NCBI GenBank assembly: GCA_003385635.1
Contig: QQUY01000001.1
Coordinates: 1,155,001 to 1,219,000 of the forward strand
Direction of reading: 5' to 3'
Length of the DNA stretch: 64,000 nt
Source of the DNA: Acidobacteriota bacterium
Lineage (GTDB): Bacteria; Acidobacteriota; Blastocatellia; Pyrinomonadales; Pyrinomonadaceae
The position numbers were made by a program, and so were the translations under genes. Positions 19,984 to 30,417 of the stretch are shown here, one piece after another (the first letter of the stretch is position 1; every line of letters begins with the position of its first letter). Under the pieces are notes generated by a model. That model saw nothing but the letters and a program-made list of their open reading frames with translations, ran no database searches and had not been told where the DNA came from.

Positions 19984-20526
19984 ATGGCGCGGGAGATAGA
20001 AAAGAAATTCAGGCTTTCTGAGGAACAAGTTGCTGAGATCGAATCCAGGCTCGTACGACTCGGGGCAGTTCCGGATGGCAGTCAGACCGAGGAGAACCTG
20101 ATCTATTCGAGCGAATCCCTTCAGGCGCAGAGCTCGGTGATTCGAATTCGCCGCACCGAGTCGCGGTCGACCCTTACATACAAACGCCGGATGTCTTCCG
20201 ATAATGAGATGAAAGAACATATCGAGTATGAGTCCGAAATTGGAAGCCCGGACGAGGCCGGGAAGATCCTTCTGGAGATGGGTCTGCGTCTGACGATTGT
20301 CTATGAGAAGCGGAGAAGAATATGGACATTTTCAGGGAGCGAGATCGTTCTGGATGAGCTTCCATTCGGCTGTTTCCTTGAGATCGAAGGCGAACCGGAC
20401 TCGATTCGGGAAGCGGAGATCGCACTTGATGCTTTGGAACTGACCTACGAACCGCTCACATATCCGCTGCTGACCATCGAGTTCGGGGAAAAAAAGGGCG
20501 ATGTTATAGAAGCGAGGTTCCGGTAA
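19984..20526 (+). CDS. CYTH-domain protein (CyaB/thiamine-triphosphatase-like)
   Basis: A 180-residue protein with the CYTH signature ExExK seen as EIEKKF at residues 4-9. The charged strands of a triphosphate tunnel follow (VIRIRRTE, STLTYKRR, HIEYESEI, VYEKRRRIW, EIVLDEL, FLEIEGE). CYTH enzymes act on triphosphates as class IV adenylyl cyclases, thiamine triphosphatases or inorganic triphosphatases. The sequence does not distinguish these, although the layout is that of CyaB-like proteins. It lies 15 bases after the ABC permease gene. Confidence 0.88.
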   Translation: MAREIEKKFRLSEEQVAEIESRLVRLGAVPDGSQTEENLIYSSESLQAQSSVIRIRRTESRSTLTYKRRMSSDNEMKEHIEYESEIGSPDEAGKILLEMGLRLTIVYEKRRRIWTFSGSEIVLDELPFGCFLEIEGEPDSIREAEIALDALELTYEPLTYPLLTIEFGEKKGDVIEARFR

Positions 20527-20618
20527 AGCCACCGATTCGTGATTTGATGAATCTGAAGAGATAACCCCCAGGCAACTTTCGACAGAAGTATCAATTTACC
20601 TCTTCCATATTCAATTTC

Positions 20619-20648
20619 TTGAAGCTTTGCGAAGTTTTCGGTTAGTAT
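20619..20648 (+). promoter_or_regulatory. Candidate sigma-70-type promoter
   Basis: TTGAAG (20619-20624) and TAGTAT (20643-20648) with an 18-base spacer lie 33 bases before the ATG at 20681. A GGGAGG ribosome-binding site (about 20666-20671) precedes the start. Confidence 0.45.
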
Positions 20649-20680
20649 CTAGGAAGCTTTAGAAAGGGAGGCCCACCGCA

Positions 20681-21307
20681 ATGACAAAACACATCATCGG
20701 CTTTATCGTTTTCAGTTTGATCGTCGGCACGAGCGCTCTTGTGGCGGGTTTATTTATGGGGGCTTCGAATGGAACAGGTTTCTCTTCGAGGAATTACGAC
20801 GCCTCCTTTGGCAGTCCGGATGACAATTATCTTTCCAAGCGCAAGAAACGTAAGAAATGCCGGAAGAAACGGCGCCATCCGCATCCCCACGGTTTCGATA
20901 GTGGACGCTCCGCTCAGGCCTCGGTGGTGACGGCGGTCTACGATGTCCATTCTGGTCGGTTGAAAACAAGCTTTGATTTTACCCGGGGTACCCCGGAAGA
21001 CTTTGATCTAGAGCTCCAGTTCTTTGTAAAGGACGAGTACGGACGTCGGTACATCAAGACGGAAACGATAGAAGGCTCGCGATGGACCCAAAACTACGAA
21101 GACGACTACGATTGGATGGATAGGTTCGAGCAGATCGATAAGCTCTGGATGACCGCCAGGATCAAAGATGCCGGAAGTGGTTGGACCTCGCCTTCAGAGT
21201 CATTCTCCGACGACGCGGTTAAGATCGAAGTCGTAAATGTAAAACACAAGTCGTCCCGATGGGGATCAGATCCTGTAACCCCGGCTGAAGGGATCAACTT
21301 ACCCTAG
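20681..21307 (+). CDS. Hypothetical exported protein with a Lys/Arg-rich segment
   Basis: A 208-residue protein with an N-terminal hydrophobic signal or anchor (about residues 5-28). After a Ser/Gly-rich linker comes a strongly basic stretch (about residues 53-71, KRKKRKKCRKKRR plus HPHPH). The remainder (75-190) looks like an all-beta domain with Asp/Tyr-rich strands, ending in a Ser- and Asp-rich tail. The basic run could bind polyanions or phospholipid heads, but that is inference. It has a promoter, an RBS and its own terminator, so it is a monocistronic unit. The family was not recognised. Confidence 0.7.
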   Translation: MTKHIIGFIVFSLIVGTSALVAGLFMGASNGTGFSSRNYDASFGSPDDNYLSKRKKRKKCRKKRRHPHPHGFDSGRSAQASVVTAVYDVHSGRLKTSFDFTRGTPEDFDLELQFFVKDEYGRRYIKTETIEGSRWTQNYEDDYDWMDRFEQIDKLWMTARIKDAGSGWTSPSESFSDDAVKIEVVNVKHKSSRWGSDPVTPAEGINLP

Positions 21308-21330
21308 ATTCGATCGGCGATCATCAAGAG

Positions 21331-21365
21331 AAGGCTCCGTGCGTTTGCACGGAGCCTTTGCTTTT
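21331..21365 (+). terminator. Intrinsic terminator
   Basis: A perfect 12-bp stem, AAGGCTCCGTGC/GCACGGAGCCTT, with a GTTT loop is followed by TTGCTTTT. It ends the transcript of the basic exported protein. Confidence 0.9.
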
Positions 21366-21435
21366 GGAACAAATGACTTGGTGAAGCAGTACAATTAATG
21401 CAGAATAGGGCAAACTCAAACAAAGGAGAAAAACT

Positions 21436-21702
21436 ATGTTAGGACTGATCTGGCAATTGATCGCAGGTCTTGTAATTGGCGTTATAGCGCGGCTGATCTT
21501 GCCGGGCAAGGAACCGATCGCCGAAGGCGCACTCGGATGGCTGATCACCGCATTGATCGGTATGGGAGGCGCATTTCTCGGCGGCATTATCGCCAGGAGC
21601 CTTTGGGCGAGTGAAGGCTATACCGCCGGCTGGATAATGTCGATCGTCGGTGCGTTGCTTCTGCTTCTTGTCGTGAGGTTCCTTTTCAAAGGAAAAGCGT
21701 AG
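21436..21702 (+). CDS. GlsB/YeaQ/YmgE-family membrane protein
   Basis: An 88-residue protein with three hydrophobic helices and Gly-rich motifs (GLVIGVIARLILPGKEP, GWLITALIGMGGAFLGG, GWIMSIVGALLLLL) typical of the transglycosylase-associated/YeaQ family of small stress-induced membrane proteins. AAGGAG lies 8 bases before the ATG. The biochemical function is unknown; relatives are induced by general stress. Confidence 0.92.
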   Translation: MLGLIWQLIAGLVIGVIARLILPGKEPIAEGALGWLITALIGMGGAFLGGIIARSLWASEGYTAGWIMSIVGALLLLLVVRFLFKGKA

Positions 21703-21775
21703 GGCGAAGAGTAGACGAGGATCTTCAACAGGGATGAAGGAGATGAAAGGGATGGAGAATTGATAATTGAAAATT

Positions 21776-22160
21776 GAGAATGGAAAGTTGAAGGTTCAAA
21801 GGTCAAAGACCAAGGATCAGGGACTAAGGTTCAAAGTTCAAAGCCGAAATTCTGTAAACGGTGTGCCGATCGACGGGCCTTTGAATCGAGTCCTATACCT
21901 ATTGAAGGTTCAGGGGTCAAAGACCAAGGATCAAGGACTAAGGTTCAAAGTTCAACGTCGAAATTCTGTAAACGGTGTGCCGAGCGACGGGCCTTTGAAT
22001 CGAGTCCTATACCTATTGAAGGTTCAGGGGTCAAAGACCAAGGATCAGGGACTAAGGTTCAAAGTTCAACGTCGAAATTCTGTAATTGGTGTGCCGAGCG
22101 ACGGGCCTTTGAATCGAGTCCTTTGCCTTTTGAAGTTTGAACCTTGAACTTTCCATTCTC
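21776..22160. repeat. Three 114-bp tandem repeats bounded by 25-bp inverted repeats
   Basis: Units start at 21791, 21905 and 22019 (exact 114-base spacing) and share AAGGTTCA...GTCAAAGACCAAGGATCA, the CGAAATTCTGTAA word and GGGCCTTTGAATCGAGTCCT. The array is enclosed by GAGAATGGAAAGTTGAAGGT... (21776-21800) and its near-perfect reverse complement (22136-22160, one mismatch). Since 114 is divisible by three, a 126-codon frame is open through it, but its product is only the repeat translated and lacks an RBS. It is not called as a gene. Confidence 0.85.
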
Positions 22161-22225
22161 AATCTTCATTTATCAATCTTCCATCTTGTTCATCCTGTCC
22201 ATCCTGTTTTTTCTTCTTCTGAGTC

Positions 22226-24418
22226 TTAATTCACAGAGACCGAACTCGGCAGCGGGACATCGCCGTTCGCCCCGAACAGCACCGCCTGGAAGCCGTTCGT
22301 CGAGCCGAAGATGTACCACGTCCTGTCACTCGGTCTCCAGACAGCGGGATCGAACCTTCCGTCGCCGTCAAAGTCTCCCGGTGACGGGACATCGCCGTTC
22401 GCTCCCCAGGGGAAGGCGAAGAACGAGTCGTCCTCACTCCTGATCACATACCATTCAGAAGTCGAGGGCCTGAAGAACGCCACATCCGCCTTTCCGTCTC
22501 CCGTCCAGTCTCCAACAGTTGTACGGTCTCCCGGAGCCCCGAACTGGAAGGCCTTCACTCCTTCAGAAGATCTCAGAAGCCAGAACTGGTTGTCAGGCGA
22601 TCTGTAGACACCGACGTCATCCATCCCGTCACCGTCGTAATCGGCGACGATCGGCTGATCTGCAGCGACTCCGAAGGGAACTACAGTAAGTCCTCCGTCA
22701 GAGCTCCTCACGATGAACCAGGTCCCAGAAGAGGGACGATAGACAGCAGGATCGGCCTTTCCGTCGCCGTCAAAGTCACCGGGAGCGGGAATGTCTCCCG
22801 AAGCACCGAACGGGAAGGCAAAGAAGGAATCGTCCTCGGACCTCAAGATGAACCACTCACCGGTGGAAGGACGCCAGAAGGCGATGTCGGTCTTTCCGTC
22901 GCCTGTGAAGTCAGAAGCTACGGGGATGTCGTCCGAGTTACCGAACTGAAGACCTCGCGTCCCCTGATCAGAGGACCTGAGGTACCACCACTGCGAAGAA
23001 GACCCCTCGGGGCCTACGCTCTCGGCAAGAGAGCCTGCGTTCGGACGGAAGACCGAGACATCGGTCTTTGAGTCGCCGTCAAAATCGAAAGGCGCGACTC
23101 CGATAGAGTTCTTGGAGACCGGTAAAAACCTCGACACGAAAAAGTGCGCCGGAGGTGGCGTGCCGGGGCCCAATGTCATTCCGGAAACAATAAAGTTTCC
23201 GTCCGTCTGAAGTTCGAGGTTCTGCGTGATCGGTGAGTGATCCGGATGAACCCGCTCGTTCGCAACGCCCTCGGCGCCGAAGTCCAAGTCCGGGGACCCG
23301 TCGCTCTCAAATCTCAAGAGTGCCGGTCCACCCATAAAGCTGCTTAGAATTACGAATCTGCCGTCGGGCTGAACAGCGACGTCCATTCCGAACTCGTTAG
23401 AAGATTCCGTGAACGACTTAACTACGATCCCATTCTGACCAAAAGTCGTGTCCAGCAGTCCGTCGGCGGATAAGCGCGTGATCCCTATGTCGCTGTCTGA
23501 GTTTGTGGCAACTCCCGTAACCAGAATGCTGTCGTCAGGCAATATTGACATGCTCTCGATAGCATCATCTCCGGAACCAACAGAGATTCTCGCCATCCCC
23601 AATAGGATCCCGGATCCGAACGACAGGTCCGGGTTGCCGTTTGTATGTATCCTCAAACATGTGAACTTCTTGTCCTCTTGAAGAAGCTTTGAGAACCCAC
23701 AAACTACTATTTTCTGGTTTGATTGAAGCCCAACGGCCGCCGCCGATGCCAATGGATTTACCGAAACGTGGAACCTTCCGTCACCATGAAAAGTTGAGTC
23801 AAGGGTTCCATTGGTAAGCATTCGTAATATCACGATGCTGCTTTCGAAAGGACTTGATGAGAAATCCGAATCACCGGCCAGTACTATCTTTCCGTCGGCC
23901 TGCAAAGCCATCACTCCGCCTTCTTCATCCCCTCCGCTTTGAAAATCGAATAAAGCAAGGCCGTCTCCGTCAAAACCGGGATCGGGAGTTCCATTTGAGG
24001 TCAGGCGCAGGACATAGAAGTCCACGGAAGCTCCGAATGAGGCGGTTCCAGACACCAGGATCTTCCCGTCTGGTTGAATCTTCAGATCCGCCACATCTTC
24101 GAAAAAACCGACGCTGATATTTACGGTTCCTGCAGTACCGAACCCAACGTCAGGCTGTCCGTCAGGGGTAAATCTCGAAACTGTAACAAAGTCCTGAGAG
24201 GTAGCGGGAGAAAGCTCCACTCCGGCGATGACGATCTTGCCGTCGGCCTGGATCGCACTTGCGGTCCCAAATCGCGGCGTCGTTGCTGAAGTGATGAACT
24301 CCCGGATCGTTACTCCGCCACTGCCAAAAGTCGGGTCCAGGTTGTTGGCTCTTACTGGCAGACGCAATACAAGAATGAACATCAATGTGATGAGCGTGCC
24401 TGCCAAGAATGGTCTCAT
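22226..24418 (-). CDS. Secreted delta-60 and VCBS/FG-GAP repeat protein
   Basis: A 730-residue protein with a signal peptide (hydrophobic about residues 6-24, cleavage near VRANN). Residues about 28-440 consist of delta-60-type repeats, each with an LDPTFG/DGKIVIAG-like core (repeating words such as QADGKIV, DPGFDGDG and LDTTFG). Residues about 445-730 hold VCBS/FG-GAP units with Asp-rich calcium loops (DFDGDGKADPAVYRPS, DYDGDGMDDVGVYRS, DWTGDGKADVAFFRPS), period near 48 residues, likely forming a beta-propeller. Such proteins are extracellular and often abundant in Acidobacteriota; their role is unknown. The ends of two FG-GAP units are nearly identical (SEDDSFFAFP twice), suggesting recent internal duplication. 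Confidence 0.88.
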   Translation of the reverse strand: MRPFLAGTLITLMFILVLRLPVRANNLDPTFGSGGVTIREFITSATTPRFGTASAIQADGKIVIAGVELSPATSQDFVTVSRFTPDGQPDVGFGTAGTVNISVGFFEDVADLKIQPDGKILVSGTASFGASVDFYVLRLTSNGTPDPGFDGDGLALFDFQSGGDEEGGVMALQADGKIVLAGDSDFSSSPFESSIVILRMLTNGTLDSTFHGDGRFHVSVNPLASAAAVGLQSNQKIVVCGFSKLLQEDKKFTCLRIHTNGNPDLSFGSGILLGMARISVGSGDDAIESMSILPDDSILVTGVATNSDSDIGITRLSADGLLDTTFGQNGIVVKSFTESSNEFGMDVAVQPDGRFVILSSFMGGPALLRFESDGSPDLDFGAEGVANERVHPDHSPITQNLELQTDGNFIVSGMTLGPGTPPPAHFFVSRFLPVSKNSIGVAPFDFDGDSKTDVSVFRPNAGSLAESVGPEGSSSQWWYLRSSDQGTRGLQFGNSDDIPVASDFTGDGKTDIAFWRPSTGEWFILRSEDDSFFAFPFGASGDIPAPGDFDGDGKADPAVYRPSSGTWFIVRSSDGGLTVVPFGVAADQPIVADYDGDGMDDVGVYRSPDNQFWLLRSSEGVKAFQFGAPGDRTTVGDWTGDGKADVAFFRPSTSEWYVIRSEDDSFFAFPWGANGDVPSPGDFDGDGRFDPAVWRPSDRTWYIFGSTNGFQAVLFGANGDVPLPSSVSVN

Positions 24419-24503
24419 AAACTGATCACCCTTTCGGGAATCTGAAAATACTTCCGCGAAAAGCTATCGAAGAGCACTGGTGAAGGATAATGACTAAGAA
24501 TAC

Positions 24504-24536
24504 AAAAAAGGCCCCTGCAACAACAGGGGCCTTTTT
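24504..24536 (-). terminator. Terminator of the groESL operon
   Basis: AAAAAAGGCCCCTG-CAACAA-CAGGGGCCTTTTT: an 8-bp GC-rich stem with A and T runs on the two sides, so it can act in both directions. It lies about 20 bases beyond the groEL stop. Confidence 0.93.
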
Positions 24537-24556
24537 CATCTATCAGAAGAATGGAA

Positions 24557-26218
<1,662 letters not shown>

Positions 26219-26311
26219 TTATAAAATCTCTGAACGGGATGCTTGCCGCGCTCACAGGCAGGGATAAACCCCGCCCCTGATTCGCTTTGAGCTCGACAAA
26301 CCCAACCGAAT

Positions 26312-26626
26312 CTAACTGGCGCTCGCTCCGGCACGCTCGATAATTCCAAGGATCTCGTCCTCTCTCATCATCAGAAGCTCTTCGCCGTCGATCGTGATCT
26401 CCGTTCCGCTGTACTTGCCGAACAGGACTCTGTCGCCTTCCTGAACGTCCAGCTGCTGGCGGGTGCCGTCTTCTTTGTACTTACCGGCGCCTGCGGCGAT
26501 GACCTCGCCTTCCTGTGGTTTCTCTTTGGCCGAATCCGGAATGATGATCCCGCCAGTTGTGGTGGTGTCTTCATCGACCCTGCGAATGATCACTCTGTCG
26601 TGTAGGGGTTTGATAGTTGTTGCCAT
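26312..26626 (-). CDS. groES: Co-chaperonin GroES
   Basis: A 104-residue 10-kDa co-chaperonin that caps GroEL. It shows [16 protein letters not shown] at the N-terminus, the mobile loop [22 protein letters not shown] and the C-terminal [11 protein letters not shown] and MREDEILGI segments. The start is the ATG at 26626, preceded 9 bases upstream by AAGGAG; the frame extends 31 codons further up only because the leader has no stop. The operon promoter and CIRCE element lie about 90-140 bases upstream. Confidence 0.98.
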   Translation of the reverse strand: MATTIKPLHDRVIIRRVDEDTTTTGGIIIPDSAKEKPQEGEVIAAGAGKYKEDGTRQQLDVQEGDRVLFGKYSGTEITIDGEELLMMREDEILGIIERAGASAS

Positions 26627-26712
26627 TTCTAATTCAACTCCTTCTTCTTTAGTTATGGATTTGTGCGTTGTAATCTTGTAAGTCTCCTGTTCACAGATAG
26701 GAATCAGGATTC

Positions 26713-26739
26713 TTAGCACTCTCTGATCAAGATTGCTAG
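26713..26739. promoter_or_regulatory. CIRCE element (HrcA operator)
   Basis: TTAGCACTC, a 9-base spacer (TCTGATCAA) and GATTGCTAG. The left arm matches the CIRCE consensus perfectly and the right arm 7 of 9. It lies at the transcription start region of groES, so HrcA repression of groESL with release on heat shock is the expected control. hrcA itself is not in the window. Confidence 0.93.
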
Positions 26740-26766
26740 TATAAGAAAAGTGTAAGAAAGATTCAA
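26738..26766 (-). promoter_or_regulatory. groESL promoter
   Basis: On the minus strand TTGAAT (26761-26766) and TATACT (26738-26743) are separated by exactly 17 bases. The -10 abuts the CIRCE operator, placing the start site within CIRCE, as in other HrcA-controlled promoters. Confidence 0.85.
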
Positions 26767-26815
26767 GTGGTAATTTTCACAAGTTAGAAAATCTGAGTGA
26801 GGTGTTATCAAGTCA

Positions 26816-27652
26816 ATGCCGATACAGCTGTCCGGAATCTGGATCTATCCCGTGAAGTCGCTGCGGGCAATCAAATGCGAGAGTGCCGAAGTAAGACAGA
26901 GGGGCCTTGAATTCGACCGCCGGTGGATGGTGGTAGATGAGAACGGCCGGTTCATAAGCCAGAGGGAGGTTCCGGGACTTGCGGCGATTACGGTAACGGC
27001 TACTGATGATGTTCTACTGCTGAGTTCGGCTGTAGCGGGGGAATTGTCGCTTCCAAACACCGATCGGGGGAATCTGATCGAAGTCGAGATTTGGAATGAC
27101 CGGGTTTCGGCTCACGACCTGGGGCGCGGCGCCGCGGAATGGATCTCGAAAGCAACTGGAAAATCCTGTAGCCTGGTCAGATTACCGCAAGAGGTGGAAA
27201 GGTACACATCGATCGGTAACAGCCCGGTGAGCTTCGCGGACGGATATCCCCTGCTTCTCATTTCAGAAGCCTCCTTGGAGGAGTTGAATCAGAGGCTCAA
27301 GAATCCCGTTCCGATGAATCGTTTTCGGCCAAATATTACGGTGAATGGCACACGCCCTTTTGCCGAGGACAGTTGGAAAGCGATCAGGATCGGAGATGCC
27401 GAGTTTGAAGTGGTGAAACCGTGCGCGAGGTGCGTCGTTACGACCGTAGATCAGGAAGGCGGAGTAGTCAGCGGGAACGAGCCGCTCAGGACGCTTTCGG
27501 AATTCAGGCGCGCTTCTGAAGTGTATCCGGAAAATTATGGTGACTTCGGACTCTCGGCGGGCGGCGTCCTGTTCGGGCAGAATCTCATCCCGCAGGGGGT
27601 TCGGTCGAGGATCAAGCAGGGTGACAAAGTGGAAGTGATCGAAACCTTATAG
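26816..27652 (+). CDS. MOSC-domain protein
   Basis: A 278-residue protein with an N-terminal MOSC_N beta-barrel (IWIYPVKSLRAIKCESAEV... RGLEFDRRWMVVDENG) and a C-terminal MOSC domain (NRFRPNITVNG, then KPCARCVVTTVDQE). The Cys pair in CARC is where MOSC proteins bind the Mo-pyranopterin sulfur. The family includes molybdenum cofactor sulfurases and the mARC-type/YcbX reductases; this length without an extra ferredoxin domain fits the mARC/YcbX-like group. It is divergent from groES and has no other molybdenum genes nearby. Confidence 0.88.
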   Translation: MPIQLSGIWIYPVKSLRAIKCESAEVRQRGLEFDRRWMVVDENGRFISQREVPGLAAITVTATDDVLLLSSAVAGELSLPNTDRGNLIEVEIWNDRVSAHDLGRGAAEWISKATGKSCSLVRLPQEVERYTSIGNSPVSFADGYPLLLISEASLEELNQRLKNPVPMNRFRPNITVNGTRPFAEDSWKAIRIGDAEFEVVKPCARCVVTTVDQEGGVVSGNEPLRTLSEFRRASEVYPENYGDFGLSAGGVLFGQNLIPQGVRSRIKQGDKVEVIETL

Positions 27653-27657
27653 CTTCA

Positions 27658-27921
27658 CTATCTTCTTTTCTGTCGCGGGTCCTTATTCTTTCTGTTCGTA
27701 CGAAGATTGCCGTTGTAAGAAGCTATACGTTTCGCGACGGTGTTCCGATGAAGACCGAGCATGTCGGCAGTGCGGGAAATATGATGGTCGTTTCGGTCGA
27801 GAGCCCTTTCGATGAAGATCTTCTCAAACTCATCTATGGCTTCGCTCAGGAGAAGCCGGCCATCCAGCATCTCATCGACCAGTGATTCCATTTGTTTCTT
27901 CATCTCAAAGGTACCGGGCAA
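27658..27921 (-). CDS. Fis-type helix-turn-helix regulator
   Basis: An 87-residue basic protein whose C-terminal half (FEKIFIERALDRNDHHISRTADMLGLHRNTVAKRI) is a Fis/NtrC-type DNA-binding helix-turn-helix, without an AAA+ domain. The N-terminal half is helical and probably dimerises. The C-tail is strongly basic. The start is uncertain: the frame runs to a TTG at 27921, while an ATG at 27903 gives an 81-residue form. It may be a nucleoid or global regulator; targets are unknown. It is convergent with the MOSC gene, leaving five bases between them, and lies downstream of purC on the same strand. Confidence 0.83.
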   Translation of the reverse strand: MPGTFEMKKQMESLVDEMLDGRLLLSEAIDEFEKIFIERALDRNDHHISRTADMLGLHRNTVAKRIASYNGNLRTNRKNKDPRQKRR

Positions 27922-27968
27922 TAGAGCCCTGGCCGGACTCGCGAATCAGTAAGTAACCTTGAAAAGTC

Positions 27969-28871
27969 CTAATCGTCAGTGAATTCCGTTCCAGTGATCA
28001 GACGAAAGGCCTCCCTATACCGCTCTGCGGTCGCCTGCACTATTTCTTCCGGGAGATCCGGAGCCGGCGGAGTCTTGTCCCAATCTATCGACTCAAGGTA
28101 TTCGCGAAGGAACTGCTTATCGAAGGAAGGCTGAGCGTGCCCCGGCTCGTACGACGCTACCGACCAGAAGCGTGATGAATCGGGCGTCAGGACCTCGTCA
28201 ATGAGTAGTATTTTTCCTTCACGGTCTTGGCCGAACTCGAACTTGGTGTCGGCGATGATGATCCCTCTTTCGGCGGCGTATGCCGAAGCCTTTGCGTATA
28301 TCTCGAGCGTTCTGCGCTTCAGCTCCTCCGCCACATCTTCGCCGACTATCTCAGCAAACCGCGACTCGGGAATGTTCTCGTCGTGACCCGAAGCTGCTTT
28401 CGTAGCAGGTGTGAAAATCGGAGATTCGAGCTTCGAGCACTGTTCGAGATCTTCCGGCAAAACGTGTCCGCAAACTTTACCTGTAGCCCGATAGTCTTTC
28501 CAGCCTGATCCTTCAAGATAACCGCGAACCACGCATTCGACCGGGAACACCTTGGTCCTTCGCACTATTGTTGACCGGCCTACCAACTCGCGATTCCCGG
28601 ATGTTTCGTCCAGAGACCTGCTATCTGTCGAGATCAGATGGTTCGGAGAAACGTCCGACAAAAAGTTGAACCAGAACTCCGACAATGCCGTGAGAATCGC
28701 GCCCTTCTGTGGGATCTGATTAGGCATTACGCAATCGAATGCAGAGATCCTGTCGGTTGCTACCAGCAACAAACGATCTTCATCGATCGCGTATACATCA
28801 CGGACCTTTCCACGATGCAGCAATGAAAGTCCTGGAATCTCTGTTTGGGAAACGGTCTGAGCCGGGTTCAT
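27969..28871 (-). CDS. purC: SAICAR synthase
   Basis: A 300-residue enzyme of purine synthesis joining CAIR and aspartate. It shows the N-terminal GKVRDVYAIDEDRLLLVATDRISAFD segment with the nucleotide-binding Lys/Arg, ECVVRGYLEGSGWKDY in the middle and the DTKFEFG motif near residue 200, plus LLIDEVLTPDSSRFW. The length is that of the longer yeast/plant-like type rather than the 240-residue E. coli type. The gene stands alone upstream of the Fis-like gene. Confidence 0.96.
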   Translation of the reverse strand: MNPAQTVSQTEIPGLSLLHRGKVRDVYAIDEDRLLLVATDRISAFDCVMPNQIPQKGAILTALSEFWFNFLSDVSPNHLISTDSRSLDETSGNRELVGRSTIVRRTKVFPVECVVRGYLEGSGWKDYRATGKVCGHVLPEDLEQCSKLESPIFTPATKAASGHDENIPESRFAEIVGEDVAEELKRRTLEIYAKASAYAAERGIIIADTKFEFGQDREGKILLIDEVLTPDSSRFWSVASYEPGHAQPSFDKQFLREYLESIDWDKTPPAPDLPEEIVQATAERYREAFRLITGTEFTDD

Positions 28872-29149
28872 CTTGAGAACGGGATCTATGGCAGACGAGA
28901 TTGAAAAGCTGTCCTAAGACTCTATTACTAAAACTCGTATTGGTAAAGAGGATTCTCGGAATTCTTCGATTTTATCTCTATATTCGAGAAATGTTTTGCA
29001 GTGTTGGCTATTTTTACTTCACTTTTAACATAAAACAGGGCATAATTATGAAATGCCGGATCCATGCCGGCGTTCTTTCGCTCGAATTCCCATCGACCCC
29101 CACTTTGGGTCCATACTCCAACCTACACTACTCCTGCGACAAATCTGTT

Positions 29150-30289
29150 ATGAAGATCCTCAATTCGCCTAAATCCGCAATTTTAGCCGGCACCGTTTTG
29201 ATACTTGCGTCAGAGACACTTGCTCAGGGAGCAGATTCTTCTTCGGGCGGAAGTCTATTGTGGGTCTTTCTAGTTGGTCTCATCGTCGCTTTAGCAATTG
29301 GCGCAGTGGTGACCTGGAAATTCAATCAGAAAGATGCTGAACGCGAGAATCAAGGCCAGTCAGGTGATAAAGAATCGGCTTCGTCGAATCCGGGCGAGCG
29401 CGCTTCTGACAGTTCACCGAGCCGGCGGGGCTCCTCCAAACAAGCTGAAGAAGCGAGAATGAACGAAAGTTTGAATGGCGCAAACCCATCTCTCCAGGGC
29501 ATCGACCTTGATGACGTCAAGGTCAAAATGGAGAAGATCAGGTTTGAACGGCTGCCGATCAACCGTATAGAGGAGTTGAGAAGTCCACGGCCATTCACAG
29601 CCCTGCCCCCGGGAGAGGAAGAGGAGCTTTTGAAAGCGCTGGAAGAGTCGGATGTAGAGTTCGTTGAGGATGAAGAAGTGCGAGACGCAGCTCTCGACGT
29701 GCTGGCGGGAAGCAGGACCAGGAACTCAGTTGATGCGATCGCTCAGATGGCGATCTATGACATATCCGCCACGCTGCGCTCAAAGGCAGTTGGCATTCTC
29801 GCCGACATCGACCACGAGTCGGTGTTCGAATCCGTTATACTCTCCTGCGCTGATCCTAGCCGTGAGGTCCGCGCGGCGGGTGCAAAAGCTCTCTTCAAGC
29901 TAAGTTTCAACAGGACAGATGCCTGGTTGAGGCTGTTCGAATGTGAGGATACCTACCGGATCAGTCAGGCGGCCAAGGCCGCAATCGAGGCGGACTTTGT
30001 CGGGCGTTCGCTTGAAAGGCTCGTCCACAAAGATGTGGCGTACGCGTCAGAGGCCCTGGCATTGATCGCTCTTCTGATCAAAGCGGGTGAAACGGATGAA
30101 CTGCTCGACTATCTTGTCCGGGGTGAGAAGCGAGACGTCAAACTCGCTCTTCTGCGGGTTTTCCGAATAGTGGAAAGCGAAGAAGTCGTTGGAAAGCTGA
30201 AGGAGATCGCCGAAACGGGCGGAATCTCCGAAGAGATAATCGAAGAGGTCCGCAAACTGACCGAGAATGGAGCTCCGGCTCCCGCGTAG
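29150..30289 (+). CDS. HEAT-repeat protein with N-terminal membrane segments
   Basis: A 379-residue protein when started at the ATG at 29150; the frame is open to 28901 but the upstream AT-rich part (28916-29100) looks like a promoter region. The N-terminus resembles a signal peptide (SAILAGTVLILASETLAQG), followed by a second hydrophobic helix (SLLWVFLVGLIVALAIGAVV) and a Ser/Glu-rich linker. From about residue 160 onward there are helical pairs typical of HEAT repeats (VRDAALDVLAGSR, LRSKAVGILADI, VRAAGAKALFKLS), a protein-interaction scaffold. Partners are unknown. The C-terminal domain could lie on either side of the membrane depending on signal cleavage. Confidence 0.72.
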   Translation: MKILNSPKSAILAGTVLILASETLAQGADSSSGGSLLWVFLVGLIVALAIGAVVTWKFNQKDAERENQGQSGDKESASSNPGERASDSSPSRRGSSKQAEEARMNESLNGANPSLQGIDLDDVKVKMEKIRFERLPINRIEELRSPRPFTALPPGEEEELLKALEESDVEFVEDEEVRDAALDVLAGSRTRNSVDAIAQMAIYDISATLRSKAVGILADIDHESVFESVILSCADPSREVRAAGAKALFKLSFNRTDAWLRLFECEDTYRISQAAKAAIEADFVGRSLERLVHKDVAYASEALALIALLIKAGETDELLDYLVRGEKRDVKLALLRVFRIVESEEVVGKLKEIAETGGISEEIIEEVRKLTENGAPAPA

Positions 30290-30417
30290 TTTCCGAAACA
30301 GAGTTAACTGAGAGCCCCGTATTGGATAGATCAATGCGGGGTCTTCGATTGTGAAGACGAGTTTTGTCGCGGTTCAATAGTGCCGCCGGTATGCGGTCGC
30401 CCTTTCCGACTGAACTG

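Noticed and set aside
21767..22147. 126-codon protein of 38-residue repeats
   Set aside because: The frame is open only because 114 is divisible by three; it lacks an RBS and lies between inverted repeats.
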